DNA of 64,000 nt, from the NCBI RefSeq assembly GCF_000377345.1, contig NZ_KB898037.1, positions 311,412-375,411 of the forward strand, read 5' to 3'. The DNA comes from Thioalkalivibrio sp. ALJ16 (GTDB lineage: Bacteria; Pseudomonadota; Gammaproteobacteria; Ectothiorhodospirales; Ectothiorhodospiraceae). Position numbers and translations under genes: made by a program. Of the stretch, positions 20,094 to 27,753 are shown one piece after another (the first letter of the stretch is position 1; every line of letters starts with the position of its first letter). A model generated the notes under the pieces. The model saw only the letters and a list, made by a program, of their open reading frames with translations, did no database searches and had not been told where the DNA came from.

Positions 20094-20735
20094 TCAGATC
20101 CAGTAGGCGGTGCGTGTCATCACGCTGGAGGTCAGCGGCATCAGCAGGTTGCGTACCGGCCAGGGGGGCGCCTTGCCGCCGAGCGCCATGGCATGCGCGC
20201 CGTGCTCGACCTCGTCCTGCTTCATCTGCTCGAGGATGCGCGCGGAGACCTCGTCCTGCGCCGGCAGGCGGTCCAGGTGCCGATCCAGGTGCCGCTCGAC
20301 CTGGCGTTCGGTCTCGTCGATAAAGCCCAGGCTGTAGGCGTCGCCGGTCAGGCCGGCGAGGGCGCCCATCCCGAACGACCCCACGTACCAGAACGGGCCC
20401 AGCAGGCTGGTGCGGCCGCCGAGGTCGTGCACCCGGCGCGCGCACCAGTGCAGGTGGTCGCCCTCCTCGCGCGAGGCTTGGTCCAGATGGTCGCGGATCT
20501 CGGGGTTGCGGGCGGTCAGCATCTGTCCCTGGTAAAGCCCCTGGGCCGCGACCTCGCCGGCGTGATTAACGCGCATCAGGCGGGTGGAGAGGTCACGCTC
20601 GTGATCGTCCAGGTGCGGGCCGATGTCATCCCCGCCCGGGGATGGGCGGCCGGTCGCGCGGGCATGGCCGGAGACGACCTTCACGAACGCATCGGCCTGG
20701 CTGATGAGGTGGTCCAGCGGAGAGAGTCGGCGCAT
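20094..20735 (-). CDS. coq7: Demethoxyubiquinone hydroxylase (Coq7 type)
   Basis: Di-iron monooxygenase that hydroxylates the ubiquinone ring at the C6 position. The 213-residue protein has the iron-ligand motifs in NHAGEVAAQGLYQGQ, EEGDHLHWC, and later ETERQVERHLD and DEVEHGAHA, giving the four-helix di-iron set. The frame stays open far upstream, but MRRLSPLDHLISQAD at 20735 is the family start. It is convergent with speD (31 bp between stops). UbiA, another ubiquinone enzyme, is at 44.9 kb. Confidence 0.94.
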   Translation of the reverse strand: MRRLSPLDHLISQADAFVKVVSGHARATGRPSPGGDDIGPHLDDHERDLSTRLMRVNHAGEVAAQGLYQGQMLTARNPEIRDHLDQASREEGDHLHWCARRVHDLGGRTSLLGPFWYVGSFGMGALAGLTGDAYSLGFIDETERQVERHLDRHLDRLPAQDEVSARILEQMKQDEVEHGAHAMALGGKAPPWPVRNLLMPLTSSVMTRTAYWI

Positions 20736-20794
20736 GGGATCCTGCCGTCGGGCGGTGGTTTGAGTATCAAGGGTACCGCAAGCGTGCGTCGGGA

Positions 20795-22084
20795 TCAGCG
20801 CCTGGATTGGCGTTGCGCCAGGCGCGAGGCGAGGAAGCGCGCCGGTGACAGGATCGGCGGCCCGTCCGCCTGTGCCGCCCCGAGGGCACGCAGATGCACG
20901 CTGCAGCCGACGTTCGGACTGATAATCAGCTCTGGGGTGTCCGCGGTCAGGGCGTCCAGGGTCGCCCGGCCCAGGGCGTCGGCCATCGCCGGCTGGGTCA
21001 GCATGGCGGTTCCGCCCGCGCCGCAACAGTTCGGGGCGGCATCGACCGCGACCAGAGTGACCCCGGGCAGTTGCCCCAGCAGGCCGGGCAGGTCGCGGGC
21101 CTCGCGGGTCACGTTGCGCTGGGTACAGGGCAGGTGCAGCGCTATGCGTACCGGTGTATCGGTCCAGATGTCCGCGCCGCCGGTCTTCAGGCGTTCGGCG
21201 AGGAAGCGCGTCAGGCTGAGGGCGCGGGTGGCCAGGGCGGTATCCGGGTACTCGCGCAGGGTGGCCTCGCAGCCGCTGTCGAGCGCAACCACGGGCCGCG
21301 TGTCCGCCGCGCCAAAGGCCTCGATGTTGCGCCGGCGCAGTGCCTGCGCGGCGCTGAGCCGCCCGGTGTGCTGATCCAGCGCTCCACAGCAGGCCTGCCC
21401 GCGGGGGATCGCGACGCGAGCGCCCAGTGCGGTCAGGACCTCCAGTGCGGCCTCCAGATCCGGTCCGGTGAAGAAACGGTCCATGCAGCCGGTGAACAGC
21501 AGCAGGTCCGCCTCCTCGTCGCGCGCGGCCGGCCCGAGCCTGGGTGACGGTGCGAGGGAGTCCCGTGTGTGTGCAAGGCTGCGCTTCCAGGGGCCGTCCG
21601 GCAGCAGCCTCTCCGCACCCAGACGCGCCCCGGCGCGCGCGGTCAGCCCACCAAGCGTGCGCAGGAACGGTTGCCGCAGTGCCCGCTGCTGCAGCCGGCG
21701 TTGCCAGCGGCCCCGGTGCGGGGCTGCCCCGGGCTGCTCGTCGAGGATCTCGCGGGCACGATCGATCAGGGCGCCGAAGGGGACGCGGGCCGGGCATACG
21801 GCCTCGCAGGAGCGGCAGCCCAGGCAGCCCTCCAGATGGCTGCGCAGGCGGGGTGCCTCCGGGTCCAGGTGGCCCTGGGCAAGACCCTGCATCAAGGTCA
21901 GCCGCCCGCGGGGAGAATCGCCCTCGACACCGTGCCAGCCGTAGGTCGGGCAGTGTGGCAGGCAGAGCCCGCAATGCACGCACTGATCGGCTTCGGAAAG
22001 GCCCTGAAATCTCAGGGGTCGGTCCGATGTCCCCAGCGGCTTTGCTAGGGTCTTGCCTCCGTTTTCTTCCTGGAGGTTCTCCAT
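20795..22084 (-). CDS. Fe-S oxidoreductase, GlcF-like (glycolate oxidase iron-sulfur subunit type)
   Basis: A 429-residue protein with two N-terminal [4Fe-4S] motifs, CVHCGLCLPHCP and CLGCRSCEAVCP, then two CCG domains (ACCGALDQHTG and NCCGAGG). This is the architecture of GlcF and related hydroxyacid or glycerol-3-phosphate dehydrogenase subunits. The flavoprotein partners GlcD/GlcE are absent here, so its electron donor must be encoded elsewhere. The ATG at 22084 shares the CATG tetranucleotide with the divergent DUF481 start and has no clear ribosome-binding site; a different start is possible. A phosphoglycolate-derived glycolate route is plausible given gph. Confidence 0.88.
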   Translation of the reverse strand: MENLQEENGGKTLAKPLGTSDRPLRFQGLSEADQCVHCGLCLPHCPTYGWHGVEGDSPRGRLTLMQGLAQGHLDPEAPRLRSHLEGCLGCRSCEAVCPARVPFGALIDRAREILDEQPGAAPHRGRWQRRLQQRALRQPFLRTLGGLTARAGARLGAERLLPDGPWKRSLAHTRDSLAPSPRLGPAARDEEADLLLFTGCMDRFFTGPDLEAALEVLTALGARVAIPRGQACCGALDQHTGRLSAAQALRRRNIEAFGAADTRPVVALDSGCEATLREYPDTALATRALSLTRFLAERLKTGGADIWTDTPVRIALHLPCTQRNVTREARDLPGLLGQLPGVTLVAVDAAPNCCGAGGTAMLTQPAMADALGRATLDALTADTPELIISPNVGCSVHLRALGAAQADGPPILSPARFLASRLAQRQSRR

Positions 22085-22820
22085 GCTCGTGCGTTCGTGC
22101 CGTCCTGTTCGGTTGTCGCTGGTCTCGCTCATCCTCGCGAGCATACCAGTCTCGCAGGGGCTGGCCTGGGAGGCCGAGGGCTGGCAGTCCAGCATCGAGC
22201 TGGGCGCCTCCAAGACCACCGGGAATACCGAGTCCACCAATGCCAGCGCCCGTTTCCGCGCCGAGCACACCACGGTCGACTGGCGGAACCGGATTCGTCT
22301 GGATGCCTTCTTCCACGAAGAGGACGACGAGACCACGGGCGAACGCTACGTCGCCGGGTACCAGGCCGACCGCAAGCTGGGCGAGCACGACTACGTGTTC
22401 GGCGCGCTGCGCTACGAGCGCGATCGCTTCAGCAACTACGACTACCAGGCCTCGGCCACGGCCGGTTACGGCCGGCGCCTGATCGACGGCGAGCGCGTGC
22501 GGCTGGACGGCGAGATCGGTGCCGGTATGCGGCAGGTGCGTATCCGCACCACCGGAGAGACGGACAGCGAACCGGTCGGCCGCCTCGCCGGCAACTTCCG
22601 CTGGGATATCAGCGACACGGCCCGTCTGACCGACGAACTGCTGATCCTGACCGGCAGTGACAACACCGAGGTCGAGAACATCCTCGCATTGACCGCCGAC
22701 ATCTCCAGCCGCCTGTCCCTGCGCACCAGTTTCACGGTGAAGCACAACACCGACGTGGAGCCGGGCGTGGACAAGACCGACACCATCACGGACGTGGCCC
22801 TGGTCTACCGCTTCCGTTGA
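22083..22820 (+). CDS. DUF481 outer-membrane beta-barrel protein (YdiY-like)
   Basis: A 245-residue exported protein. A signal peptide (LSLVSLILASIPVSQGLA) is followed by WQSSIELGASKTTGNTEST, the usual DUF481 opening, alternating strands, and a C-terminal VALVYRFR that ends in an aromatic-rich outer-membrane insertion signal. The family is of unknown function, often induced by stress or salt. A GGAGG lies 7 nt before the ATG at 22083. The start codon overlaps that of the divergent Fe-S gene, leaving no intergenic space. Confidence 0.88.
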   Translation: MLVRSCRPVRLSLVSLILASIPVSQGLAWEAEGWQSSIELGASKTTGNTESTNASARFRAEHTTVDWRNRIRLDAFFHEEDDETTGERYVAGYQADRKLGEHDYVFGALRYERDRFSNYDYQASATAGYGRRLIDGERVRLDGEIGAGMRQVRIRTTGETDSEPVGRLAGNFRWDISDTARLTDELLILTGSDNTEVENILALTADISSRLSLRTSFTVKHNTDVEPGVDKTDTITDVALVYRFR

Positions 22821-22836
22821 ATGCCCGGGCCGCACG

Positions 22837-22868
22837 CGCTGCCACCCGTCGTTTTGCGGGCGGCAGCG
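22837..22868 (+). terminator. Hairpin after the DUF481 gene
   Basis: Arms CGCTGCC (22837-22843) and GGCAGCG (22862-22868) with an inner CCCG/CGGG pairing, followed by only TT. It probably acts as a terminator or 3' structure. Confidence 0.5.
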
Positions 22869-22902
22869 TTATCATGAGCCGCAGGGATCACTGGAGACTT
22901 CC

Positions 22903-23208
22903 ATGGGCTACTACCAGCGCCATATCTTCTTCTGCACTAACTGTCGCGAGGACGGTAATTGCTGCGAGGATCACGGGGCCACCGAGATGCGTGCCTACGC
23001 CAAGAGCCAGGCGAAGGCCATGGGCATCCACGGCAAGGGGCAGGTGCGCGTGAATACCGCTGGCTGCCTCGACCGCTGCAACGAGGGGCCGGTCGCCGTC
23101 GTATACCCCGAAGGTGTCTGGTACACCTACCACGACGAACGCGACATCGACGAGATCCTGGAAGAGCACCTCAAGCACGGCCGCATTGTCGAGCGGCTGC
23201 AGATCTGA
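22903..23208 (+). CDS. Thioredoxin-like [2Fe-2S] ferredoxin
   Basis: A 101-residue protein of the thioredoxin-fold [2Fe-2S] ferredoxin family (Aquifex/Clostridium type, COG3411-like). Candidate cluster ligands are Cys11 in FFCTNC, Cys20 or Cys21 in GNCC, and Cys55 and Cys59 in AGCLDRCNEGP; VAVVYPEGVWYTY is diagnostic of the family. The extra Cys14 is unusual. The function in these bacteria is unknown; electron transfer is inferred. A GGAG is about 9 nt upstream of the ATG. Confidence 0.88.
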   Translation: MGYYQRHIFFCTNCREDGNCCEDHGATEMRAYAKSQAKAMGIHGKGQVRVNTAGCLDRCNEGPVAVVYPEGVWYTYHDERDIDEILEEHLKHGRIVERLQI

Positions 23209-23224
23209 TCGGCGCGCGCCGAAC

Positions 23225-23253
23225 TTGACTTTGTGCGGCCGTCTCCGTAGATT
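23225..23253 (+). promoter_or_regulatory. Sigma-70-type promoter of the tRNA-Met gene
   Basis: TTGACT at 23225-23230, a 17-nt spacer, and TAGATT at 23248-23253, 13 bp before the tRNA. Placement and spacing are right for a stable-RNA promoter. Confidence 0.7.
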
Positions 23254-23266
23254 TCGCAACCCGCGT

Positions 23267-23343
23267 GGCTACGTAGCTCAGCTGGTTAGAGCACATCACT
23301 CATAATGATGGGGTCCCCTGTTCGAATCAGGGCGTAGCCACCA
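23267..23343 (+). tRNA. tRNA-Met (anticodon CAT, elongator)
   Basis: A 77-nt cloverleaf with encoded CCA (23341-23343). The acceptor stem is GGCTACG/CGTAGCC, D-arm AGCTCAGCTGGTTAGAGC, anticodon CAT at 23301-23303, and the T-arm CCCTG/CAGGG with loop TTCGAAT. It is nearly identical to E. coli elongator tRNA-Met, including the A discriminator. It lacks the initiator-type C1-A72 mismatch. Confidence 0.97.
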
Positions 23344-23354
23344 CCGTCTTCCCG

Positions 23355-23383
23355 AAAGGGGCTGCCTCGTCAGCCCCTTTTTT
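23355..23383 (+). terminator. Rho-independent terminator after tRNA-Met
   Basis: A perfect 10-bp stem (AAAGGGGCTG at 23355-23364 and its complement at 23371-23380), a 6-nt loop, and a run of six T (23378-23383). Confidence 0.93.
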
Positions 23384-23401
23384 GTGCCCGCCTGGCGGCC
23401 G

Positions 23402-24067
23402 CTACAGGACCTCGGTGTGGATCCGGGCGGCACCGAGGCCGATCACGCGGATGTCTCCGAGGGCCTTGCTGTAGTGCTCGTGGTGGTGGCCGTGGACGAC
23501 CAGGCGAACGCCCATCTGCTGCGCCAGCCGGTCCAGCTCGGCAAAGCCGTGGTGGTGGGTGGTGGGGGCCTCGTGTGTGACCAGCACGTCGGCCGTTTGC
23601 CCGGCGAGGCGCTCGAGGTCTTCCGGCCAGATCGCCGCCGCGGAGCGCAGGGGCATGTCGTTGCGCCAGTTTGGCGGCGTTCCGGATTTCCGGACCGGGT
23701 TCAGGGCTGCCGCGTAGCTCGCCTTCGAGGGGTGCCGGGGTGGCTCCGGTGGTCGCCATACGCGGCCGACGAAGTGACCGCCAAGCCCGGCGATGGTCAG
23801 CCCTCCGATCCGGATGACCTGGCCATCAATGTTGGTGGCGATCCGCGACGTCAGCAGGCGGTCGTGGTACTCGACGCTGTCATAGTCGTGGTTGCCGGGG
23901 ATATACAGCACGGGGATCGCCAGGTGCTCGATGTAGCGGTCGAGCGGCGCCTGGAGGTCGAAGTCGCCCACCATGCAGACGGCATCCGCATCCGCGTGGT
24001 GCGCTTCGATTTCGGCGATGATATCGGGGACCCGGCCATGCGGATCCCCGACGAATACGACCTTCAT
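23402..24067 (-). CDS. Calcineurin-like metallophosphoesterase
   Basis: A 221-residue phosphoesterase with the ordered metal ligands VGDPHG, MVGDFD, PGNHDYD, THEAP and HGHHHEH. The first motif is DPH rather than DxH in the usual DTH context, but the spacing fits. The substrate is unknown. It ends the minus-strand operon nfeD-stomatin-phosphoesterase, 6 bp after the stomatin gene, so it may share a membrane-related role; that is inference only. Confidence 0.85.
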   Translation of the reverse strand: MKVVFVGDPHGRVPDIIAEIEAHHADADAVCMVGDFDLQAPLDRYIEHLAIPVLYIPGNHDYDSVEYHDRLLTSRIATNIDGQVIRIGGLTIAGLGGHFVGRVWRPPEPPRHPSKASYAAALNPVRKSGTPPNWRNDMPLRSAAAIWPEDLERLAGQTADVLVTHEAPTTHHHGFAELDRLAQQMGVRLVVHGHHHEHYSKALGDIRVIGLGAARIHTEVL

Positions 24068-24073
24068 GGCGGT

Positions 24074-25060
24074 CTAGGCGGACGGCGGCTGGGCCCTGCC
24101 GGCCGCGGTGTCCACGCTGCCCATCGCACCGGCGCCGAACAGGTCGCGCATGCCGCCCAGGCTCGACAGCAGGGCGGTGCCCTCCATCGGCACGAACACG
24201 CGGTCGCCATCCTTCGCCAGATCCGGCAGCATGCCGATGTAGCGCTGGGCGATCAGGTAGTTCACGCCGGCCTTGGCGCCTTCGGGGTGGTCGCGCAGGC
24301 TGCCCACGATGAGTTCGATGGCCTCGCGTTCACCCTGGGCACGCAGCACGGCCTCCTGCTTGTCACCCTCGGCGCGCGCGATGGCTGCGTCGCGATCGCC
24401 TTCGGCGCGCCGGATTTCCGCCTCCTTGTAGCCCTCGGCTTCGCGCACGGTGGCGCGGCGGGTGCGTTCCGCGACCATCTGCTGGTTCATCGCCTGCACG
24501 ATGTCCTCCGGCATGGAGATGTCGCGGATTTCGACCCGGTTCACCTTGAGGCCCCATTTCTGCCCGGCCTCGTCCATCACCGCCTCCATCTGCTTGTTGA
24601 TGGTCTCGCGGTTCTCGAAGATGTCGTCCAGTTCCATCTTGCCGATCTCCGAGCGCAGCGTGGTCTGGGCGAGGGTCTGGATTGCGAGCACCAGATTCTC
24701 GGCGCCATAAACGGCGGCCTGCGGGTCCATGATCTGGTAGTAGATGACCCCGTCGATGGTCACGCCGACGTTGTCGCGGGTGACGACGGCCTGGCTGGGG
24801 AAGTCCAGCAGGATCTCGCGCAGGTCGATCTTGGTCTCGGTGCGTACGACCTTCTGCTGGCCCTCGAACTGCAGGATCGTGATCGGTCGCGGCTGATCCA
24901 CGAACGGGATGATCAGGTTCAGGCCGGGGTTCAGCACCCGGTGGAACTTGCCCAGGCGCTCGATCACCATGCCCCGGCGCTGCGGGATCATGGTGATCCC
25001 CATGGAGATGAACACGCCGACCAGCACGGCCACTGCGATAAACAGAATCAGACCTTCCAT
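24074..25060 (-). CDS. SPFH/Band 7 membrane protein, stomatin-like (QmcA type)
   Basis: A 328-residue protein with an N-terminal membrane helix (LILFIAVAVLVGVFISMGI), a prohibitin domain (RRGMVIERLGKFHRVLNPG, TIDGVIYYQIMDP, TLRSEIGKMELDDIF), and a long charged coiled coil rich in EGxxEAxxxRAEGDRDAAI repeats. Such proteins form oligomeric membrane microdomain scaffolds. The preceding gene encodes NfeD, the usual partner of bacterial stomatins. Confidence 0.93.
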   Translation of the reverse strand: MEGLILFIAVAVLVGVFISMGITMIPQRRGMVIERLGKFHRVLNPGLNLIIPFVDQPRPITILQFEGQQKVVRTETKIDLREILLDFPSQAVVTRDNVGVTIDGVIYYQIMDPQAAVYGAENLVLAIQTLAQTTLRSEIGKMELDDIFENRETINKQMEAVMDEAGQKWGLKVNRVEIRDISMPEDIVQAMNQQMVAERTRRATVREAEGYKEAEIRRAEGDRDAAIARAEGDKQEAVLRAQGEREAIELIVGSLRDHPEGAKAGVNYLIAQRYIGMLPDLAKDGDRVFVPMEGTALLSSLGGMRDLFGAGAMGSVDTAAGRAQPPSA

Positions 25061-25078
25061 TTGGCTTTTCCTTTGCGC

Positions 25079-25567
25079 TTACGCGCGGTCCTGGGGTTCG
25101 GGCGTCACGATTGCGGTGATGCCCTCGAAGCGGACGAGGCGCACGCGCTCGCCGTTGTGCAATACAGCGTTTTCCGATTCCGGACGGGCGGGGTAGAAGT
25201 CGCCCAGCAGGGTCACGCCCAGGCGCCCGTCACGATCCTCGACCTGCAGGATCTCGCGCCCGGCGCGAACGTCCTGGCCGGACAGGTTGCGGTCATCCCC
25301 CCGCACCCAGCGCCGGCCGACCCAGAAGACGAAGACCCCCATCACGATCATGCCGGCAATCCCGCCAAGGATCTGTCCGGTCATGTCGGCCCCGAACGCG
25401 GCCGGGATGATTGCCCCGAGTGCCCCGCCGGCCAGGATCAGCGTGACCCCGCCACCGCCGGACATCAGCCCACCGAACAGCAGCAGATCCAGCACCAGGA
25501 TGGTGACGGCCAGGACCAGCCAGTATTGCCAGGGGTCCAGTGACAGAATCCAGGGGGTTGCTTCCAT
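25079..25567 (-). CDS. NfeD family membrane protein
   Basis: A 162-residue protein with two or three hydrophobic helices (YWLVLAVTILVLDLLLFGG; GGVTLILAGGALGAIIPAAF; GGIAGMIVMGVFVFWVG) and a C-terminal OB-fold-like domain (LLGDFYPARPESENAVLHNG ... VRFEGITAIVTPE). NfeD proteins co-occur with stomatins, which is the case here, with 18 bp between the genes. The family's short form lacks the N-terminal ClpP-like protease domain, as seen here. Confidence 0.88.
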   Translation of the reverse strand: MEATPWILSLDPWQYWLVLAVTILVLDLLLFGGLMSGGGGVTLILAGGALGAIIPAAFGADMTGQILGGIAGMIVMGVFVFWVGRRWVRGDDRNLSGQDVRAGREILQVEDRDGRLGVTLLGDFYPARPESENAVLHNGERVRLVRFEGITAIVTPEPQDRA

Positions 25568-25787
25568 CGCGACGGTCTCCTTGGGTTGCGCGCGCCCGAA
25601 TTCGGTGCAGGGCGGTGCAACCGTCTCACATCTGGCGCGGCGGCAATACCCTGGCGGTGGTCGATCACCCGGGACAGCGGGTATCGTCCGGGGCGTGCAT
25701 GGCTGTCGCCATGCGCAAAGCCGTTACCATTGATGGCCGCAGCGCCGCTTGCGGCGGCCCTTCAGTCACCCCGATTACGCCAGGACG

Positions 25788-26369
25788 ATGCCGATGCCCA
25801 CACTCCTCGATGCGGCCACGCCGGTTACGGATACGGTGCTGACCGCGATTGCACACATGCCGACGGCGAGCCTGCCGGTCCTGATGGATGACGCCTTCGC
25901 CCGGCGCCTGCGGGATGCCGATTTCATGCGAATCGCGGTGCTGCTGGCCCGCAAGAGTCGCTCCGAAGGTGGTTGTCCCATCGGGGCGGTTATCGTGGAT
26001 CACGCGAGCGGATGGATCGTGGGCAAGGGGCACAACACGCTCGTCCAGGAAGGCCACCCCTACAACCATGGCGAGACCGCTGCCATTCGCGATGCCGGCC
26101 GGATCGATTTCGGTCACACCACGCTGTATACCTCGCTCAGTCCCTGTGCGGTCTGCGCCACTCTGCTGTACATGCGCGGGTTTGCGCGGGTGGTCGTGGG
26201 CGATGTCACGAACGCCTCGGGCACGGAGCCGCTGCTGCGCGAGCACGGGGTGCGCGTCGACATCCTCGAGGATCCGCAGGGTATCGAAGACTACGCGCGC
26301 TACCGCGCAGAGCAGCCGCAACTCGATCTGGAGGACTGGCAGGGGCTGCGCTCCCACCATTCGGAGTGA
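25788..26369 (+). CDS. Zinc-dependent nucleoside/nucleobase deaminase, resembling yeast cytosine deaminase
   Basis: A 193-residue cytidine-deaminase-fold enzyme. The catalytic segment NHGETAA (His and Glu) and the zinc Cys pair in SLSPCAVCATLLYMRG are intact. The overall pattern, CPIGAVIVD, GKGHNTLVQEG, TTLYTSLSPC and the tail EQPQLDLEDW, follows the fungal cytosine deaminase FCY1 more than tRNA or CMP deaminases. The substrate cannot be told by eye; cytosine, guanine or a related base are options. ATG 25788 has AGGA 5-8 nt upstream. An N-terminal extension of about 40 residues precedes the core. Confidence 0.82.
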   Translation: MPMPTLLDAATPVTDTVLTAIAHMPTASLPVLMDDAFARRLRDADFMRIAVLLARKSRSEGGCPIGAVIVDHASGWIVGKGHNTLVQEGHPYNHGETAAIRDAGRIDFGHTTLYTSLSPCAVCATLLYMRGFARVVVGDVTNASGTEPLLREHGVRVDILEDPQGIEDYARYRAEQPQLDLEDWQGLRSHHSE

Positions 26370-26489
26370 ATGCGCGAGCTTGGTGCCGGGGCGTACCCGG
26401 CGTGTTGCCGGGCCTTCCGGGGGTCGGCTAGACTGCGCGCCGGACCGCGTCCTGCGCGGCGCTTACCGGACCAACCTCGGACGAACCCC

Positions 26490-26699
26490 ATGAAACGCTA
26501 CGGTATCCGTATCCGCCTGCCCGAGGGCAGCACCCTGGCCATGCCGCACTTGCTGGGCCCCGACTGGGAATCCTACCGCTGGTATGACAGCGCGGCCGCT
26601 CGCGAGAAGGCCCTGGCCGACATGCAGCGCGACCTCCCGAATTACCGCAAGGGCGATCACGTCGCCCAGGTGCTCGAGCGCGTCGAACGCGACGCCTGA
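26490..26699 (+). CDS. Small conserved-looking hypothetical protein
   Basis: A 69-residue soluble, charged protein beginning MKRYGIRIRLPEGSTL, with RWYDSAAAREKALADMQRD in the middle. There is no signal peptide, membrane segment or known motif. Coding is supported by GC3-like codon pattern, an ATG at the end of a short non-coding gap, and a hairpin directly after the stop. Family and function are unknown to me. Confidence 0.6.
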   Translation: MKRYGIRIRLPEGSTLAMPHLLGPDWESYRWYDSAAAREKALADMQRDLPNYRKGDHVAQVLERVERDA

Positions 26700-26713
26700 G
26701 CACTACCCCGGCG

Positions 26714-26734
26714 ACGCCCGCTTCCTGCGGGCGT
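26714..26734. terminator. Hairpin between convergent genes
   Basis: A perfect 8-bp stem, ACGCCCGC (26714-26721) and GCGGGCGT (26727-26734), with a 5-nt loop, in the 39-bp gap between two convergent genes. It lacks a T run on either strand. Confidence 0.5.
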
Positions 26735-26738
26735 TGAA

Positions 26739-27746
26739 TCATAGGGTCAGCGGCTCCATCAGGTAGCACAGACAGTCCTGTGCGATCACCCGGCTGTCCA
26801 GCGTCAGCATGGACGGCATGGCCGGGCGCCGGAGCCGAATTTCCTGGCCGACCCGTTCCAGATACTCCCCGGTGACCTCGGAGCCGTCTTCCGCGATTGC
26901 GAGCAGCGGATCCTCCGCATCCGCGTGCGCACGGACCAGCCGCGATCCGGCCGCCAGCAGCTGGAAGTTGAGGCTGTCGAGGTCGGGTTCCAGGCGCACA
27001 TCGTTGTGGGCGTCGAGCCCGGCCTGCAGACCCGGCCGCACCCGGACCTGCGCCACGGTGTGGAAGATCTCGATGGCCCCGCTGCGCGGCGGTTCCGTCG
27101 CAAAGTGGTCCAGGTGCAGGACCGCGTCGATCATCTCGCGCGCGTGATCCACGCCCGCCGCATCCCCGGGATGGCCGCATTCCAGGGTCACGGCGGGTGC
27201 GATCCGCGCCAGCGCCATGGAGGCCACCCCGCGGGGGCGGGTGAAGTAGACCACCGTGCGCCCGAACAGCGCGGCGAGATTCAGAAACGGCGTGTCCAGG
27301 CGGTTGATGCAGGCGTAGTGCGGATTGCGCCCGGTGTTGTTGTGTAGGTCGATCGCGGCAAACAGGCCGCGCGCCTCCAGGCGCCGGCACAGCTCGGCGA
27401 AGGTTTCCGCCTCGCGCGAGCCGCCCTGTTCCGTCCCCGGCCAGATGCGGTTGAAATCCGGCTGGTCGTCCAGGTGCCGCTGGTTCAGCGCGGCCGCCTG
27501 CGGGTTGCCGACCACCAGGGTGAGTGCCCGCGGCAGGGGGCGCCCGGTGTAGTGACGCAGCAGGGTCTGCACCGCATGCAGGCCCACCGGCTCGTTGCCG
27601 TGCAGCAGCAGGACCACGGCCACGGCGGGTTCGCGCTGTCCCGCGAGGTGGATCAGTGCCGGCCCGGGCACGCACTGGTGCAGGGTCTCGGGGGTGGCCT
27701 CGAGAAAGCCGTCGGGTAGTTCGAAGTATTCGCGGATGTCGCTCAC
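26739..27746 (-). CDS. M14-family aspartoacylase/succinylglutamate desuccinylase-like hydrolase
   Basis: A 335-residue zinc carboxypeptidase-fold enzyme. Zinc ligands are in LLLHGNEPVG (His, Glu) and DLHNNTGRNP (His); TLECGHPG supplies the catalytic Glu. The C-terminal beta domain ends in the usual SRVIAQDCLCYLME. The start is GTG. Members remove acyl groups from amino acids; AstE itself is unlikely, because no arginine-succinyl pathway genes are near. It follows a GCS2-type ligase gene by 7 bp, so the pair may make and break the same amide. Confidence 0.83.
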   Translation of the reverse strand: MSDIREYFELPDGFLEATPETLHQCVPGPALIHLAGQREPAVAVVLLLHGNEPVGLHAVQTLLRHYTGRPLPRALTLVVGNPQAAALNQRHLDDQPDFNRIWPGTEQGGSREAETFAELCRRLEARGLFAAIDLHNNTGRNPHYACINRLDTPFLNLAALFGRTVVYFTRPRGVASMALARIAPAVTLECGHPGDAAGVDHAREMIDAVLHLDHFATEPPRSGAIEIFHTVAQVRVRPGLQAGLDAHNDVRLEPDLDSLNFQLLAAGSRLVRAHADAEDPLLAIAEDGSEVTGEYLERVGQEIRLRRPAMPSMLTLDSRVIAQDCLCYLMEPLTL

Positions 27747-27753
27747 GGTTGTC

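Noticed and set aside
20094-22835. A 913-codon open frame on the minus strand extending upstream of coq7
   Set aside because: Only the last 213 codons show Coq7 homology; the rest is another frame of the Fe-S protein gene, kept open by high GC content.
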